Assembly (NCBI GenBank): GCA_900544515.1 | Contig: UQVI01000087.1 | Coordinates: 1-8,066 of the forward strand | Direction of reading: 5' to 3' | DNA: 8,066 nt | Source: an uncultured Oscillospiraceae bacterium | GTDB taxonomy: Bacteria > Bacillota > Clostridia > Oscillospirales > Acutalibacteraceae | Shown: positions 1 to 5,918 of the stretch, piece by piece | How the letters are laid out: the number at the start of each line of letters is the position of its first letter | How positions within the stretch are numbered: position 1 is the first letter of the stretch | The notes under the pieces: generated by a model | Databases searched by the model: none | What the model was told of the DNA's origin: nothing | Seen by the model: only the letters and a program-made list of their open reading frames with translations | Position numbers and translations under genes: made by a program

Positions 1-2
1 GT

Positions 3-683
3 ATTATTAAAGAGAAAAATCCACGTGAGATTGTTCTGTTGCGTGGCAAGGGGTGTTCCTATAAAAAATGCACCTTCTGTGATTATCACACGGATAAATG
101 TGATAATGAAGAGGAAAACTTTCTCCTCAACAAATTCGTGCTTGAAAAGGTGACAGGCTGTTATGGTAACCTCGAGGTGATCAACAGCGGTTCTGTTTTT
201 GAGCTTGATAACAAAACATCAGAGATAATAAAAAGCACCTGTAAGGAAAAAGGCATTAACACAATCCATTTTGAAAGCCATTATATTTATAACAAGCACA
301 TAAAAAATCTGCGTAAGCTTTATCGTGATTTTGATATCAAGATGAAGCTGGGTCTGGAAACCTTTGACTATGATTTCAGGGAAAATGTACTCTGCAAGGG
401 AATTGCCGAATCAGACCCTGAAATTATATCAGAAAATTTTGACGAGGCAAATTTTCTTTTCGGACTGAGCGGACAGACTGTGGATTCTATGGAAAAGGAT
501 ATCAAGCTCGGCTTAAAATATTTTGAGCGGATTTGCCTAAACATTATGTGTGAAAACTCTACGAAAATCAAGCCTGATCAAAAGGTGATTGATGATTTTA
601 TGCATTATCTTTATCCAAAATATAAGGATAACAGCAGAGTTGACATTTTAATAAATAATACGGATTTCGGAGTGGGTGACTGA
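3..683 (+). CDS. Radical SAM enzyme, 5'-partial; candidate queuine lyase
   Basis: The frame is open to the left edge, so the TTG at 39 is an internal codon and the true N-terminus lies outside the window; 226 residues are visible. A cysteine cluster C-SYKK-C-TF-C at visible residues 18-26 is a CX4CX2C variant of the radical SAM CX3CX2C motif, whose cysteines bind the [4Fe-4S] cluster that cleaves S-adenosylmethionine. Further in, GLETFDYDFRENVLCKGI and LFGLSGQTVDSMEKDI resemble the conserved TIM-barrel segments of radical SAM proteins (the 'GxE...R...KG' and 'GxxGQT' type). The gene ends one base before a YhhQ-family queuosine-precursor transporter and is probably co-transcribed with it. Queuine lyases of gut clostridia are small radical SAM enzymes that release preQ1 from queuine, and that function fits the size and neighbour. 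Radical SAM membership is seen; the queuine lyase assignment is inference. Another small radical SAM activity remains possible. Confidence 0.8.
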   Translation: MIKEKNPREIVLLRGKGCSYKKCTFCDYHTDKCDNEEENFLLNKFVLEKVTGCYGNLEVINSGSVFELDNKTSEIIKSTCKEKGINTIHFESHYIYNKHIKNLRKLYRDFDIKMKLGLETFDYDFRENVLCKGIAESDPEIISENFDEANFLFGLSGQTVDSMEKDIKLGLKYFERICLNIMCENSTKIKPDQKVIDDFMHYLYPKYKDNSRVDILINNTDFGVGD

Positions 684-684
684 T

Positions 685-1386
685 ATGATTAATGAATTAC
701 TTTTAATAGGCTCTGTAATATTCATCTTCGGAGCAACACTTTTAGCATATAAATTTTTCGGAAAAACAGGTCTTTACTGTGTATCTGCAATTGCCACTGT
801 ACTGGCAAATATTGAGGTTGCAATTTTAATCAATGCCTTTGGTATGGAGCAGACGCTCGGCAATGTACTGTTTGCATCAACCTTTTTAGTGACAGACATT
901 TTGTCCGAATGTGAGGGCAAGAAAGAGGCCAACAAAGCAGTGTGGCTGGGTGTTTTCTCCTCTCTGTTCTTCCTGCTTCTGTCCCAGAGCTGGCGCATTT
1001 ATGTACCAAGCGAAAACGATTTTATTCACGATTCAATAAAAACCGTATTTTCAAACACACCGAGAATGATTATCGCATCACTGGTTGTATATGCAATCAG
1101 TCAGTTGTTTGACGTATGGCTTTATCACAAATGGTGGGCATTTACCGAAAAGAAATTCGGTGATAAAAGAAAATTCCTATGGCTCAGAAATAACGGTTCA
1201 ACACTGATCAGCCAGATACTCAACACAGCACTGTTTACTCTCTTTGCTTTCTGGGGTACTTATGATGCAAAAACAATCATCTCTATTTTCCTTTCAAGCT
1301 ATGTGATTTATGTTTTCACCAGCCTTCTGGATACTCCGTGCGTGTATCTTGCACGAAAAATACATGAAAACAAACTGAAGAAATAA
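685..1386 (+). CDS. yhhQ: YhhQ/VUT-family queuosine precursor transporter
   Basis: A 233-residue integral membrane protein with about six hydrophobic segments (roughly 4-22, 30-52, 58-71, 86-104, 126-146, 172-190 and 195-216; some may be re-entrant). Family-typical blocks are visible: TFLVTDILSECEGKKEA around 66-82, equivalent to the 'TDxLxExYGKKxA' signature; SQLFDVWLYHKW around 139-150; and NNGSTLISQILNTALF around 169-184. The E. coli member imports preQ0 and preQ1 across the cytoplasmic membrane for queuosine tRNA modification; the exact ligand here (preQ0, preQ1 or queuine) cannot be read from sequence. The ATG at 685 is preferred: GGTGA at 675-679 sits five bases upstream. The GTG at 676 overlaps the previous stop and has no usable spacing. 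The one-base gap suggests translational coupling to the radical SAM gene. No clear terminator follows the gene. Confidence 0.88.
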   Translation: MINELLLIGSVIFIFGATLLAYKFFGKTGLYCVSAIATVLANIEVAILINAFGMEQTLGNVLFASTFLVTDILSECEGKKEANKAVWLGVFSSLFFLLLSQSWRIYVPSENDFIHDSIKTVFSNTPRMIIASLVVYAISQLFDVWLYHKWWAFTEKKFGDKRKFLWLRNNGSTLISQILNTALFTLFAFWGTYDAKTIISIFLSSYVIYVFTSLLDTPCVYLARKIHENKLKK

Positions 1387-1396
1387 ATTTTCAGGC

Positions 1397-1426
1397 TTGA
1401 CAACCCAAGACCTTATATGCTACGAT
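1397..1426 (+). promoter_or_regulatory. Sigma-A-type extended -10 promoter of the leader/GNAT unit
   Basis: TTGACA at 1397-1402 is a perfect -35 box. After 18 bases comes TACGAT at 1421-1426, a -10 with two mismatches. It is preceded by TG at 1418-1419, making an extended -10 that would compensate for the weaker hexamer. Expected transcription start is near 1433, about 15 bases before the leader-peptide ATG. A weak imperfect hairpin (AGGCTTG / CAAGACCT, 1393-1413) overlaps the -35, but no T-tract follows, so it is not called a terminator for yhhQ. Confidence 0.75.
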
Positions 1427-1448
1427 ACAAAAAAATGAGGCAATTATT

Positions 1449-1538
1449 ATGATAAACTTTACAGGCAAAATGAACAAACCGTTTTATCTTATGCGCAGAG
1501 CTCGCATGGGATATATTCGTCGTGTTCATCTTTGGTAA
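1449..1538 (+). CDS. 29-residue regulatory leader peptide
   Basis: A short ORF of 29 codons between the promoter and the intrinsic terminator, starting MINFTGKMNK and ending GYIRRVHLW. A Shine-Dalgarno GAGG at 1437-1440 lies eight bases before the ATG, so translation is plausible. The peptide is strongly basic in its second half (R16, R17, R19, R24, R25) and contains R17-A18-R19, an Arg-X-Arg ('+x+') arrangement. That motif is known to stall macrolide-bound ribosomes in erm-type leader peptides. Position, size, own SD and the terminator after its stop codon fit a cis-acting attenuator peptide rather than a structural protein. The inducer is not known. A five-codon ORF (MRQLL, 1435-1452) overlaps the start. 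That either ORF is translated is inference. Confidence 0.65.
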   Translation: MINFTGKMNKPFYLMRRARMGYIRRVHLW

Positions 1539-1572
1539 AGTGCTGCATTATATATTCATTTATTCAGCCACT
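1539..1572 (+). promoter_or_regulatory. Putative anti-terminator hairpin
   Basis: AGTGCTG at 1539-1545 can pair with CAGCCACT at 1565-1572, seven pairs with one bulged C, enclosing an AU-rich loop. The right arm includes the first bases of the terminator's left arm (1568-1572), so the two hairpins exclude each other. The left arm begins immediately after the leader stop codon (1536-1538). A ribosome finishing the leader would cover it and let the terminator form; a ribosome stalled earlier would leave it free. The pairing is read from sequence; the switching mechanism is inferred, and no folding energy was computed. Confidence 0.5.
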
Positions 1573-1603
1573 GGTGAGCAATCATCAGTGGTATTTTTAT
1601 TTT
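1568..1603 (+). terminator. Intrinsic terminator/attenuator in front of the GNAT genes
   Basis: A ten-pair stem, CCACTGGTGA (1568-1577) with TCATCAGTGG (1582-1591), containing one G-T pair and no mismatch, is closed by GCAA, a GNRA tetraloop. It is followed directly by TATTTTTATTTT (1592-1603). It lies after the leader peptide and ends just before the AAGGAGG ribosome binding site (1604-1610) of the first acetyltransferase, so it sits inside the 5' leader of the unit that starts at 1397. That position is typical of a regulated attenuator rather than an end-of-operon terminator. Confidence 0.85.
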
Positions 1604-1617
1604 AAGGAGGATTCTAT

Positions 1618-2184
1618 ATGTTAAATCACAAAGGCACACAGGAAATCAGAACAGAAAGATTATTATTAAGAGCAGTGAGAGCAGATGACTACAAGGATAT
1701 GTATGAATATATGCGTATGGAAAAAATGTCAAGATACGTAACGTGGAAGCAGCACGAGAGTGAAAATGTTACCAGAGAACTTTGCGAAATGTGGGTAAAA
1801 CAGTATTCAGACGAAAGATATAATTGGGCAATCTCACTGGACGGCAAAGCCGTAGGAAACATTGATGTAATCAAAATATACGACAATACAGCTTATATGG
1901 GCTGGCAAATAAGCCCCAAGCATTGGAACAAAGGTATGGTGACAGAGGCTGCCAAAGCAGTCTTTGACTTTCTCTTTTCTCAAATCGGCATTGAAGCAAT
2001 AGAGGCATGTCATATAGATGAAAATATCGCCTCTGGCAGAGTGATGCAAAAAACAGGAATGAAACTTATTCCTACAAAGGAATCACTCTATTACAAATTA
2101 GAAAACACCTGCAAAATGAAAGGTATGCCCGTAATCAGCTATAAATTAACAAAGGAGGAATGGACATGCCGAAATACACAATAG
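1618..2184 (+). CDS. GNAT family N-acetyltransferase (RimJ-like, Acetyltransf_3 type)
   Basis: 188 residues, starting at an ATG seven bases after AAGGAGG (1604-1610). The N-terminal 'IRTERLLLRAVRADDYKDMYEYM' pattern (about 10-32) is characteristic of the RimJ/RimL-like GNAT group. WNKGMVTEAAKAVFDFLF (103-120) is the acetyl-CoA-binding motif A region, with Gly at the pyrophosphate loop (K-G-M in place of the usual R/Q-x-x-G-x-G/A). N137-I-A-S-G-R-V-M-Q-K-T-G-M (to 148) matches the 'N..S..V..K.GF' block. The enzyme should transfer acetyl from acetyl-CoA to an amine in the cytoplasm; the substrate is unknown. Members of this group modify ribosomal proteins, small molecules or antibiotics. The upstream leader peptide and attenuator favour an inducible, possibly resistance-related role, which is inference. 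The 3' end overlaps the next gene by 19 bases. Confidence 0.88.
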   Translation: MLNHKGTQEIRTERLLLRAVRADDYKDMYEYMRMEKMSRYVTWKQHESENVTRELCEMWVKQYSDERYNWAISLDGKAVGNIDVIKIYDNTAYMGWQISPKHWNKGMVTEAAKAVFDFLFSQIGIEAIEACHIDENIASGRVMQKTGMKLIPTKESLYYKLENTCKMKGMPVISYKLTKEEWTCRNTQ

Positions 2185-2621
2185 AGGCGCTGGATATACA
2201 AGACTATGACAAATGCAGTAACATCTGGGATATGAAAAAATGCCCCTATACACAGCAGTTCAAAAATCAGATGATGAACGGTGAGCGCCTGGTATGGATA
2301 TACAAGCTTAATGGAGAATTTATCGGCGAAGGTGCTTTGGTGACAAACAATCCTGATGAAGATTACTATATACCAAATCAGCGTATTTATCTTTCAAGAA
2401 TGATTGTCAAAAAAAAATTCAGAAATCAAGGAATCGGCGGAATCATCCTTGATTATCTTATCAGTAAAGCCGAGAAAATGGGATATTCAGAAATCGCTCT
2501 CGGTGTTGATACGGATAATCATTCTGCCATTCATCTTTACAGACAAAAGGGATTTGACACAGTAATTGCCGAATGTAAGGACGAACACGGCAAATTCTAT
2601 AAGCTGTTAAAACGGCTGTAA
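2166..2621 (+). CDS. GNAT family N-acetyltransferase, second of the pair
   Basis: 151 residues. The ATG at 2166 is chosen over the one at 2160 because AGGAGG (2153-2158) is seven bases from 2166 but only one from 2160. The protein carries a textbook motif A: RMIVKKKFRNQGIGG at about 78-92, with the R/Q-x-x-G-x-G/A acetyl-CoA loop R86-N-Q-G-I-G-G. A motif B region follows, NHSAIHLYRQKGF at 118-130, with Tyr125 in the usual general-acid position. The N-terminal 75 residues (MPKYTIEALDIQDYDKCSNI...) are not distinctive for a substrate class. The start lies inside the 3' end of the first acetyltransferase, so the two are co-translated from the attenuator-controlled message. Apart from the fold they are not obviously close paralogues: the first is RimJ-like, this is a compact generic GNAT. 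Substrate unknown. Confidence 0.88.
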   Translation: MPKYTIEALDIQDYDKCSNIWDMKKCPYTQQFKNQMMNGERLVWIYKLNGEFIGEGALVTNNPDEDYYIPNQRIYLSRMIVKKKFRNQGIGGIILDYLISKAEKMGYSEIALGVDTDNHSAIHLYRQKGFDTVIAECKDEHGKFYKLLKRL

Positions 2622-2622
2622 A

Positions 2623-2628
2623 AGGAGG
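2623..2628 (+). other. Orphan Shine-Dalgarno sequence after the second GNAT gene
   Basis: AGGAGG, within AAAGGAGGAATAATACC, begins two bases after the GNAT stop codon. It closely resembles the ribosome binding sequence that precedes that gene (AAAGGAGGAATGGACATGCC). No ATG, GTG or TTG follows at a usable distance. The ATA at 2633 opens only 12 codons (to TAA at 2669-2671). It may be the remnant of a third gene lost by deletion, or an ATG decayed to ATA. Rated low. Confidence 0.3.
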
Positions 2629-2722
2629 AATAATACCAATCTATCCGCACAAAAGACAGCAGAGAGGATAAAAAAGAATTTGAGTTATAGTTTGGTTTAT
2701 CAACAATGTCTTCAATATTTCG

Positions 2723-2788
2723 TAGGGGCGACTATTCGTCGTCCGAAAACAAATGCAAAAATTTCGAGACGTGCAGTGCACGCCCCTA
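2723..2788. repeat. MITE/REP-like element with terminal inverted repeats
   Basis: A 66-bp block bounded by TAGGGGCG (2723-2730) and its exact reverse complement CGCCCCTA (2781-2788). Inside the left end, GGGCGAC TATTC GTCGTCC (2726-2744) forms a seven-pair hairpin with one G-T pair. Inside the right end, GTGCA-G-TGCAC (2771-2781) is a palindrome. It is GC-richer than the surrounding AT-rich intergenic DNA and lies in a non-coding gap between converging units. 'TAGGGGCG...' ended elements are familiar as dispersed intergenic repeats in clostridial genomes. Whether other copies exist in this genome cannot be seen here. Confidence 0.6.
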
Positions 2789-2809
2789 TAATAAACGAAA
2801 AATCAGTAA

Positions 2810-2842
2810 AACAGCCAATGAGACATTATCTCATCGGCTGTT
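2810..2842 (-). terminator. Terminator of the membrane-protein gene, possibly bidirectional
   Basis: A fourteen-pair stem with one A-C mismatch: AACAGCCAATGAGA (2810-2823) with TCTCATCGGCTGTT (2829-2842), loop CATTA. It lies ten bases beyond the stop codon of the minus-strand membrane-protein gene. On the minus strand the stem is followed by TTACTGATTTTT. On the plus strand it is followed by CTTTAGAATTTTATTTT, so it could also stop transcripts from the converging GNAT unit. Confidence 0.8.
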
Positions 2843-2852
2843 CTTTAGAATT

Positions 2853-4724
2853 TTATTTTACTTTGACAGAGGTTGCAGGAATAAAGGTTTCTCCTGATTT
2901 TTCAAATTCAACTGTAACTGTATCTCCCTTAGAAATAAGGAGAACCTCCATTGCATCCGTTACCTTAATATAATAATACTTACCTTCAATCTGCAGATAA
3001 TAAACTGTGTTCCCTTCATTTACAGATGATTTAATATCTGTTACCTCACCGGTCACACTGTTTGCATTCTCACCGGTGTTTGTATCAGGCTTATCAGGAT
3101 TATTATCAGGATTTTCAGTCACATTATTGTCTGAGCCTTCAATTTCATTCTCGTCAACAATAACATCATCCTTATTTACATCACTGGCAACGCCCTTTTC
3201 CTTAAGCGCATCAATATAATTTTCAAGTGCACTGTTAAGCGCCTTAGCATCGCTCTTAGCTACGTCAAGGAGTCCTGTACCAACAACCGTTTTATCCTCA
3301 AGGCTTACAAAAGCATAACCCTTAACGGTGTTACTGTCACCGTAAAGTGACATAAAGTATGTTGGATTATCGTCGATACCTAAGAGAATCGGGAAAGTTG
3401 CATAGTATCCATAGTTCTGTACCGCATCCTGTGCAGACTGCTGAGCAGCACTTTCCATAGCACCGGCATTCTTATAATACTTTGTTTCTTTTGTACGCTG
3501 ATTACAAAGGATAAATCCGAAGTTTGACGCGTCAGATTCAGATGATGTAACACCTGTATATACCCAAACATCATCGTCCATAGCAATATTACCGCTGCCG
3601 CTTGAAGCAATATTTACATCATTCTGGAAAATAATGGAGTTCCAGAAACCATTCCGAAGCTTACCGTAATAGTTATACTGCTCAATCAGGAGTGATTCGC
3701 TGTAAACAACATCAATCCAGCTAAGTGACTTATCAGTCTTAACCTGTTCAATATCATAATACTGGCTTTCACCATTGAGTGCATCAGTAATAATTACACC
3801 CTTAACATCCGTACCACCGAAAAGACCGATGGTCTTGTCAAGAACTGCGGTAATCCAATATGGGTGCATAGTATCATCAATTTCAAAATTAGGAGTATCA
3901 AGAAGTGCTGTAGGATATTGGAAACGAAGGTGACGGTACAGCTTCTCATTGAAAAGCTCAGTCGGTGAATACTTGATGCCCTCACCAAACTGCTCAACAC
4001 AGTTAACTGCACTGACCTTCTGACTTACAAGGTCAATCAGCATATATGCAGGGAGACCATTCTTTGTGTTATTAATCCACTTGAAGAAATCAGCATACTC
4101 AAGATAAGCAACTCTGACAGGTGTATTTTTATAATTTATCTGAGTAGAATTTGCAGATACAACGTACTGGCTCTTATATTCTGAAAGTGAACCAAGCTGC
4201 TGGTCGGCAAGTGTATGTGCACGAAGGGCATCAACACGAGGTACTTTATCATAACTGATATCATCAAAATCAGTTTCAAAATCGCCATCACTTACCTGCA
4301 TAAGCTCACTGTATGAGCTCGCTCTGAAAAGCGTTACACCGGTTACATAACCTACTGCCATAACTGCAACGATAACGCCTATAATGATTGCAGGTATCAG
4401 TGACTTTTTCTTAACATATTCTTTGCGTTCAATCTTTTTATTGGCTTTGCATACCAAAGCAAAGGACGCAATAAACACTGCTACAAGCAAAACAAAATAC
4501 ACATACATCTGTGTATCGTGGATGTTGAAAGCAGGAAGCATCATATAATAAGCACCTGCACCAACAACAATTGTAATAAGAACTGACAGTAAAATCCTCA
4601 AAGGAAGTTTTGTTGGTTTAACAACAGCTGTCACCTCTTTATTGCTTGGCCATTTGATTTTTTCTTTGAATTCATTGATAACTTCATCAGCATCATAATC
4701 CATATTCGGAATTTTATTATCCAT
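2853..4724 (-). CDS. Three-TM membrane protein with large extracytoplasmic domain, function unknown
   Basis: 623 residues from the ATG at 4724, which follows AGGAGA (4731-4736) at six bases; an in-frame TTG at 4757 has no comparable site. A short cytoplasmic N-terminus (MDNKIPNMDY..., 1-42) precedes three hydrophobic helices at about 43-64, 73-92 and 108-131. The TM2-TM3 loop is rich in Lys/Arg (KANKKIERKEYVKKK), consistent with a cytoplasmic face. About 490 residues then lie outside the membrane: a large domain without a motif I recognise, an acidic Asn/Asp/Pro/Thr-rich linker (about 514-556), and a final 67-residue beta-rich segment beginning VTGEVTDIKSSVNEGNTVYY whose strand pattern suggests a small OB-fold-like barrel. 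Promoter and terminator are its own, so it appears monocistronic, downstream of two lipoprotein genes on the same strand. No function is assigned. Confidence 0.85.
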   Translation of the reverse strand: MDNKIPNMDYDADEVINEFKEKIKWPSNKEVTAVVKPTKLPLRILLSVLITIVVGAGAYYMMLPAFNIHDTQMYVYFVLLVAVFIASFALVCKANKKIERKEYVKKKSLIPAIIIGVIVAVMAVGYVTGVTLFRASSYSELMQVSDGDFETDFDDISYDKVPRVDALRAHTLADQQLGSLSEYKSQYVVSANSTQINYKNTPVRVAYLEYADFFKWINNTKNGLPAYMLIDLVSQKVSAVNCVEQFGEGIKYSPTELFNEKLYRHLRFQYPTALLDTPNFEIDDTMHPYWITAVLDKTIGLFGGTDVKGVIITDALNGESQYYDIEQVKTDKSLSWIDVVYSESLLIEQYNYYGKLRNGFWNSIIFQNDVNIASSGSGNIAMDDDVWVYTGVTSSESDASNFGFILCNQRTKETKYYKNAGAMESAAQQSAQDAVQNYGYYATFPILLGIDDNPTYFMSLYGDSNTVKGYAFVSLEDKTVVGTGLLDVAKSDAKALNSALENYIDALKEKGVASDVNKDDVIVDENEIEGSDNNVTENPDNNPDKPDTNTGENANSVTGEVTDIKSSVNEGNTVYYLQIEGKYYYIKVTDAMEVLLISKGDTVTVEFEKSGETFIPATSVKVK

Positions 4725-4771
4725 ATGCAATCTCCTGTTATTATTTTCTATTGGCAAGTAATAGTATCTAG

Positions 4772-4800
4772 ATTATACTACATATTCCACATATTATCAA
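4772..4800 (-). promoter_or_regulatory. Near-consensus sigma-A promoter of the membrane-protein gene
   Basis: On the minus strand, TTGATA (4800-4795) and a perfect TATAAT (4777-4772) are separated by 17 bases. Transcription should start near 4765, giving a 5' leader of about 40 bases. It lies downstream of the lipoprotein-operon terminator, so this gene has independent initiation. Confidence 0.85.
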
Positions 4801-4827
4801 TACTTTAAAATATGAATATTATGCAAA

Positions 4828-4859
4828 AACAAGGCACAGTCATAAGACTGTGCCTTGTT
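4828..4859 (-). terminator. Rho-independent terminator of the lipoprotein operon
   Basis: A perfect fourteen-pair stem, AACAAGGCACAGTC (minus strand, 4859-4846) with GACTGTGCCTTGTT (4841-4828), loop TTAT, runs into a T-run (GTTTTTGC). It starts five bases after the stop codon of the second lipoprotein gene. It separates that operon from the membrane-protein gene. Confidence 0.92.
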
Positions 4860-4864
4860 AAATA

Positions 4865-5848
4865 TTATTTTCTTACTAAGCTCTTAGCTTCCTTAAGATA
4901 GTCATCCGATGCCGGATAATGAATATAATGGGTAATATATATTGCTCCGCTCTTATCCTTGATTACTGAAACATTGGCGTGATTAACTTCTACGAAAACC
5001 TTCATCTCATAATCAGCAGATGTGATTGTCTTCGTCTTAGGGTCAATTGTTACAGTGCCTGTTCCGCCTTTATAATCAACACGGCAGTTTTCATCTGTAG
5101 TTCCACTTGCCCAAGAAAGAGCATCATAATCATTAAAGATACCGGCTACTGTTCCACCTAAGTCCTTAAGGACTTCAAAGAAACTTCCCTGCGAATCAGC
5201 ACCACGTGCTGCCATTGAAGCATCTTTAGGCTGAAGCGTCATCTGGATTGTTCCATCCGCATTCTCAGAAACATTACATGCTAAACAATATTCAGGCTTA
5301 AAATAGGATTCCCTGTAATCAAAGTTACCCGGATTGCCTGACTCCATATTTTCGTTATCAAGCAGCGGATCTCTGTTATTGCTCGGAGGTAATCCGTATA
5401 CACCTTTTGCAAAGGCACCAGCTACAATGCCCGGAACAACATTATTCAGCATATCGTTGCTGGAACCATCAATGAGAATATCATCAACAGTGAGCTTTTC
5501 CTCACCTACAAGAGCATAATACTCCTGTATATCTCCATTCTCATCAATATAGCTTGCCGTCTGTGCTTTTGTATTGTTGTAACATTCAACATAGTAATTT
5601 ACTGCATCTTCCTCAGTTTTAAATTCTACTGAGCCATATGTACCTGCAGTAAATGGTTCAATGGTAACAACATTTTCTCCGACTTTCTGAGTGGACTGCT
5701 TTTCCTCTTTCCAGCTTCCATCAGAAATACTGCCCATAGCGTTAATTACGCTATCTGTTACATAGCTGACTTTTGCGCAACCTGAAAGCGAGAACACAAG
5801 TGCAGCCGCCAACAGTATACACAGAACCTTACCAATAGTCCTTTTCAT
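4865..5848 (-). CDS. Lipoprotein of unknown function (paralogue of the 5919-6890 gene)
   Basis: 327 residues. The N-terminus is a lipoprotein signal: MKRTIGK, a hydrophobic core (VLCILLAAALVFS), then lipobox L-S-G-C with the lipidated Cys at 24. The mature protein should be anchored to the outer face of the membrane. It aligns along its whole length with the neighbouring lipoprotein through shared blocks: GCAK-x-x-YVT, DGSW, F-x-AGTYG, LxGEExL, NNxVPGIV, GLxPSxNRxP, DGTIxxxLQPK, LSWxSGTT, ENCxV and HANxxVIKDKS. C254 in ENCRV is conserved in both. This copy has extra cysteines (C89, C188, C191) absent from the other. The start ATG follows GAGGGGGA (5862-5855) at six bases. It is the distal gene of a two-gene unit, 70 bases after the other, with a terminator after it. 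I do not recognise the family. Confidence 0.88.
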   Translation of the reverse strand: MKRTIGKVLCILLAAALVFSLSGCAKVSYVTDSVINAMGSISDGSWKEEKQSTQKVGENVVTIEPFTAGTYGSVEFKTEEDAVNYYVECYNNTKAQTASYIDENGDIQEYYALVGEEKLTVDDILIDGSSNDMLNNVVPGIVAGAFAKGVYGLPPSNNRDPLLDNENMESGNPGNFDYRESYFKPEYCLACNVSENADGTIQMTLQPKDASMAARGADSQGSFFEVLKDLGGTVAGIFNDYDALSWASGTTDENCRVDYKGGTGTVTIDPKTKTITSADYEMKVFVEVNHANVSVIKDKSGAIYITHYIHYPASDDYLKEAKSLVRK

Positions 5849-5918
5849 AGGACATCCCCCTCAGAAACAATTAAAAATTTTGCCGGAGATATTTAATGAT
5901 GTTATTATAATGTTTTAA

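Noticed and set aside
39..41. TTG as the start codon of the radical SAM gene
   Set aside because: The frame is open to the window edge with fitting residues (KNPREIVLL) before the cysteine cluster; the gene is simply 5'-truncated.
676..684. GTG start for the transporter
   Set aside because: It has no SD at usable spacing and overlaps the upstream stop; ATG 685 follows GGTGA by five bases.
1393..1413. Hairpin AGGCTTG/CAAGACCT after yhhQ as its terminator
   Set aside because: The stem is short and bulged, no T-tract follows, and it overlaps the promoter -35.
2680..2973. 97-codon plus-strand ORF in the intergenic gap
   Set aside because: It runs through the inverted-repeat element, the terminator hairpin and the antisense of the membrane-protein gene, has no SD, and has no protein-like features.
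4725..4757. Eleven-residue N-terminal extension of the membrane protein from TTG 4757
   Set aside because: AGGAGA sits six bases before ATG 4724, and the extension lies in the expected 5' leader between promoter and gene.
5872..5918. Possible internal promoter between the two lipoprotein genes (TATAAT-like sequence on the minus strand)
   Set aside because: No acceptable -35 hexamer was found at 16-18 bases; chance occurrence in AT-rich DNA is more likely.
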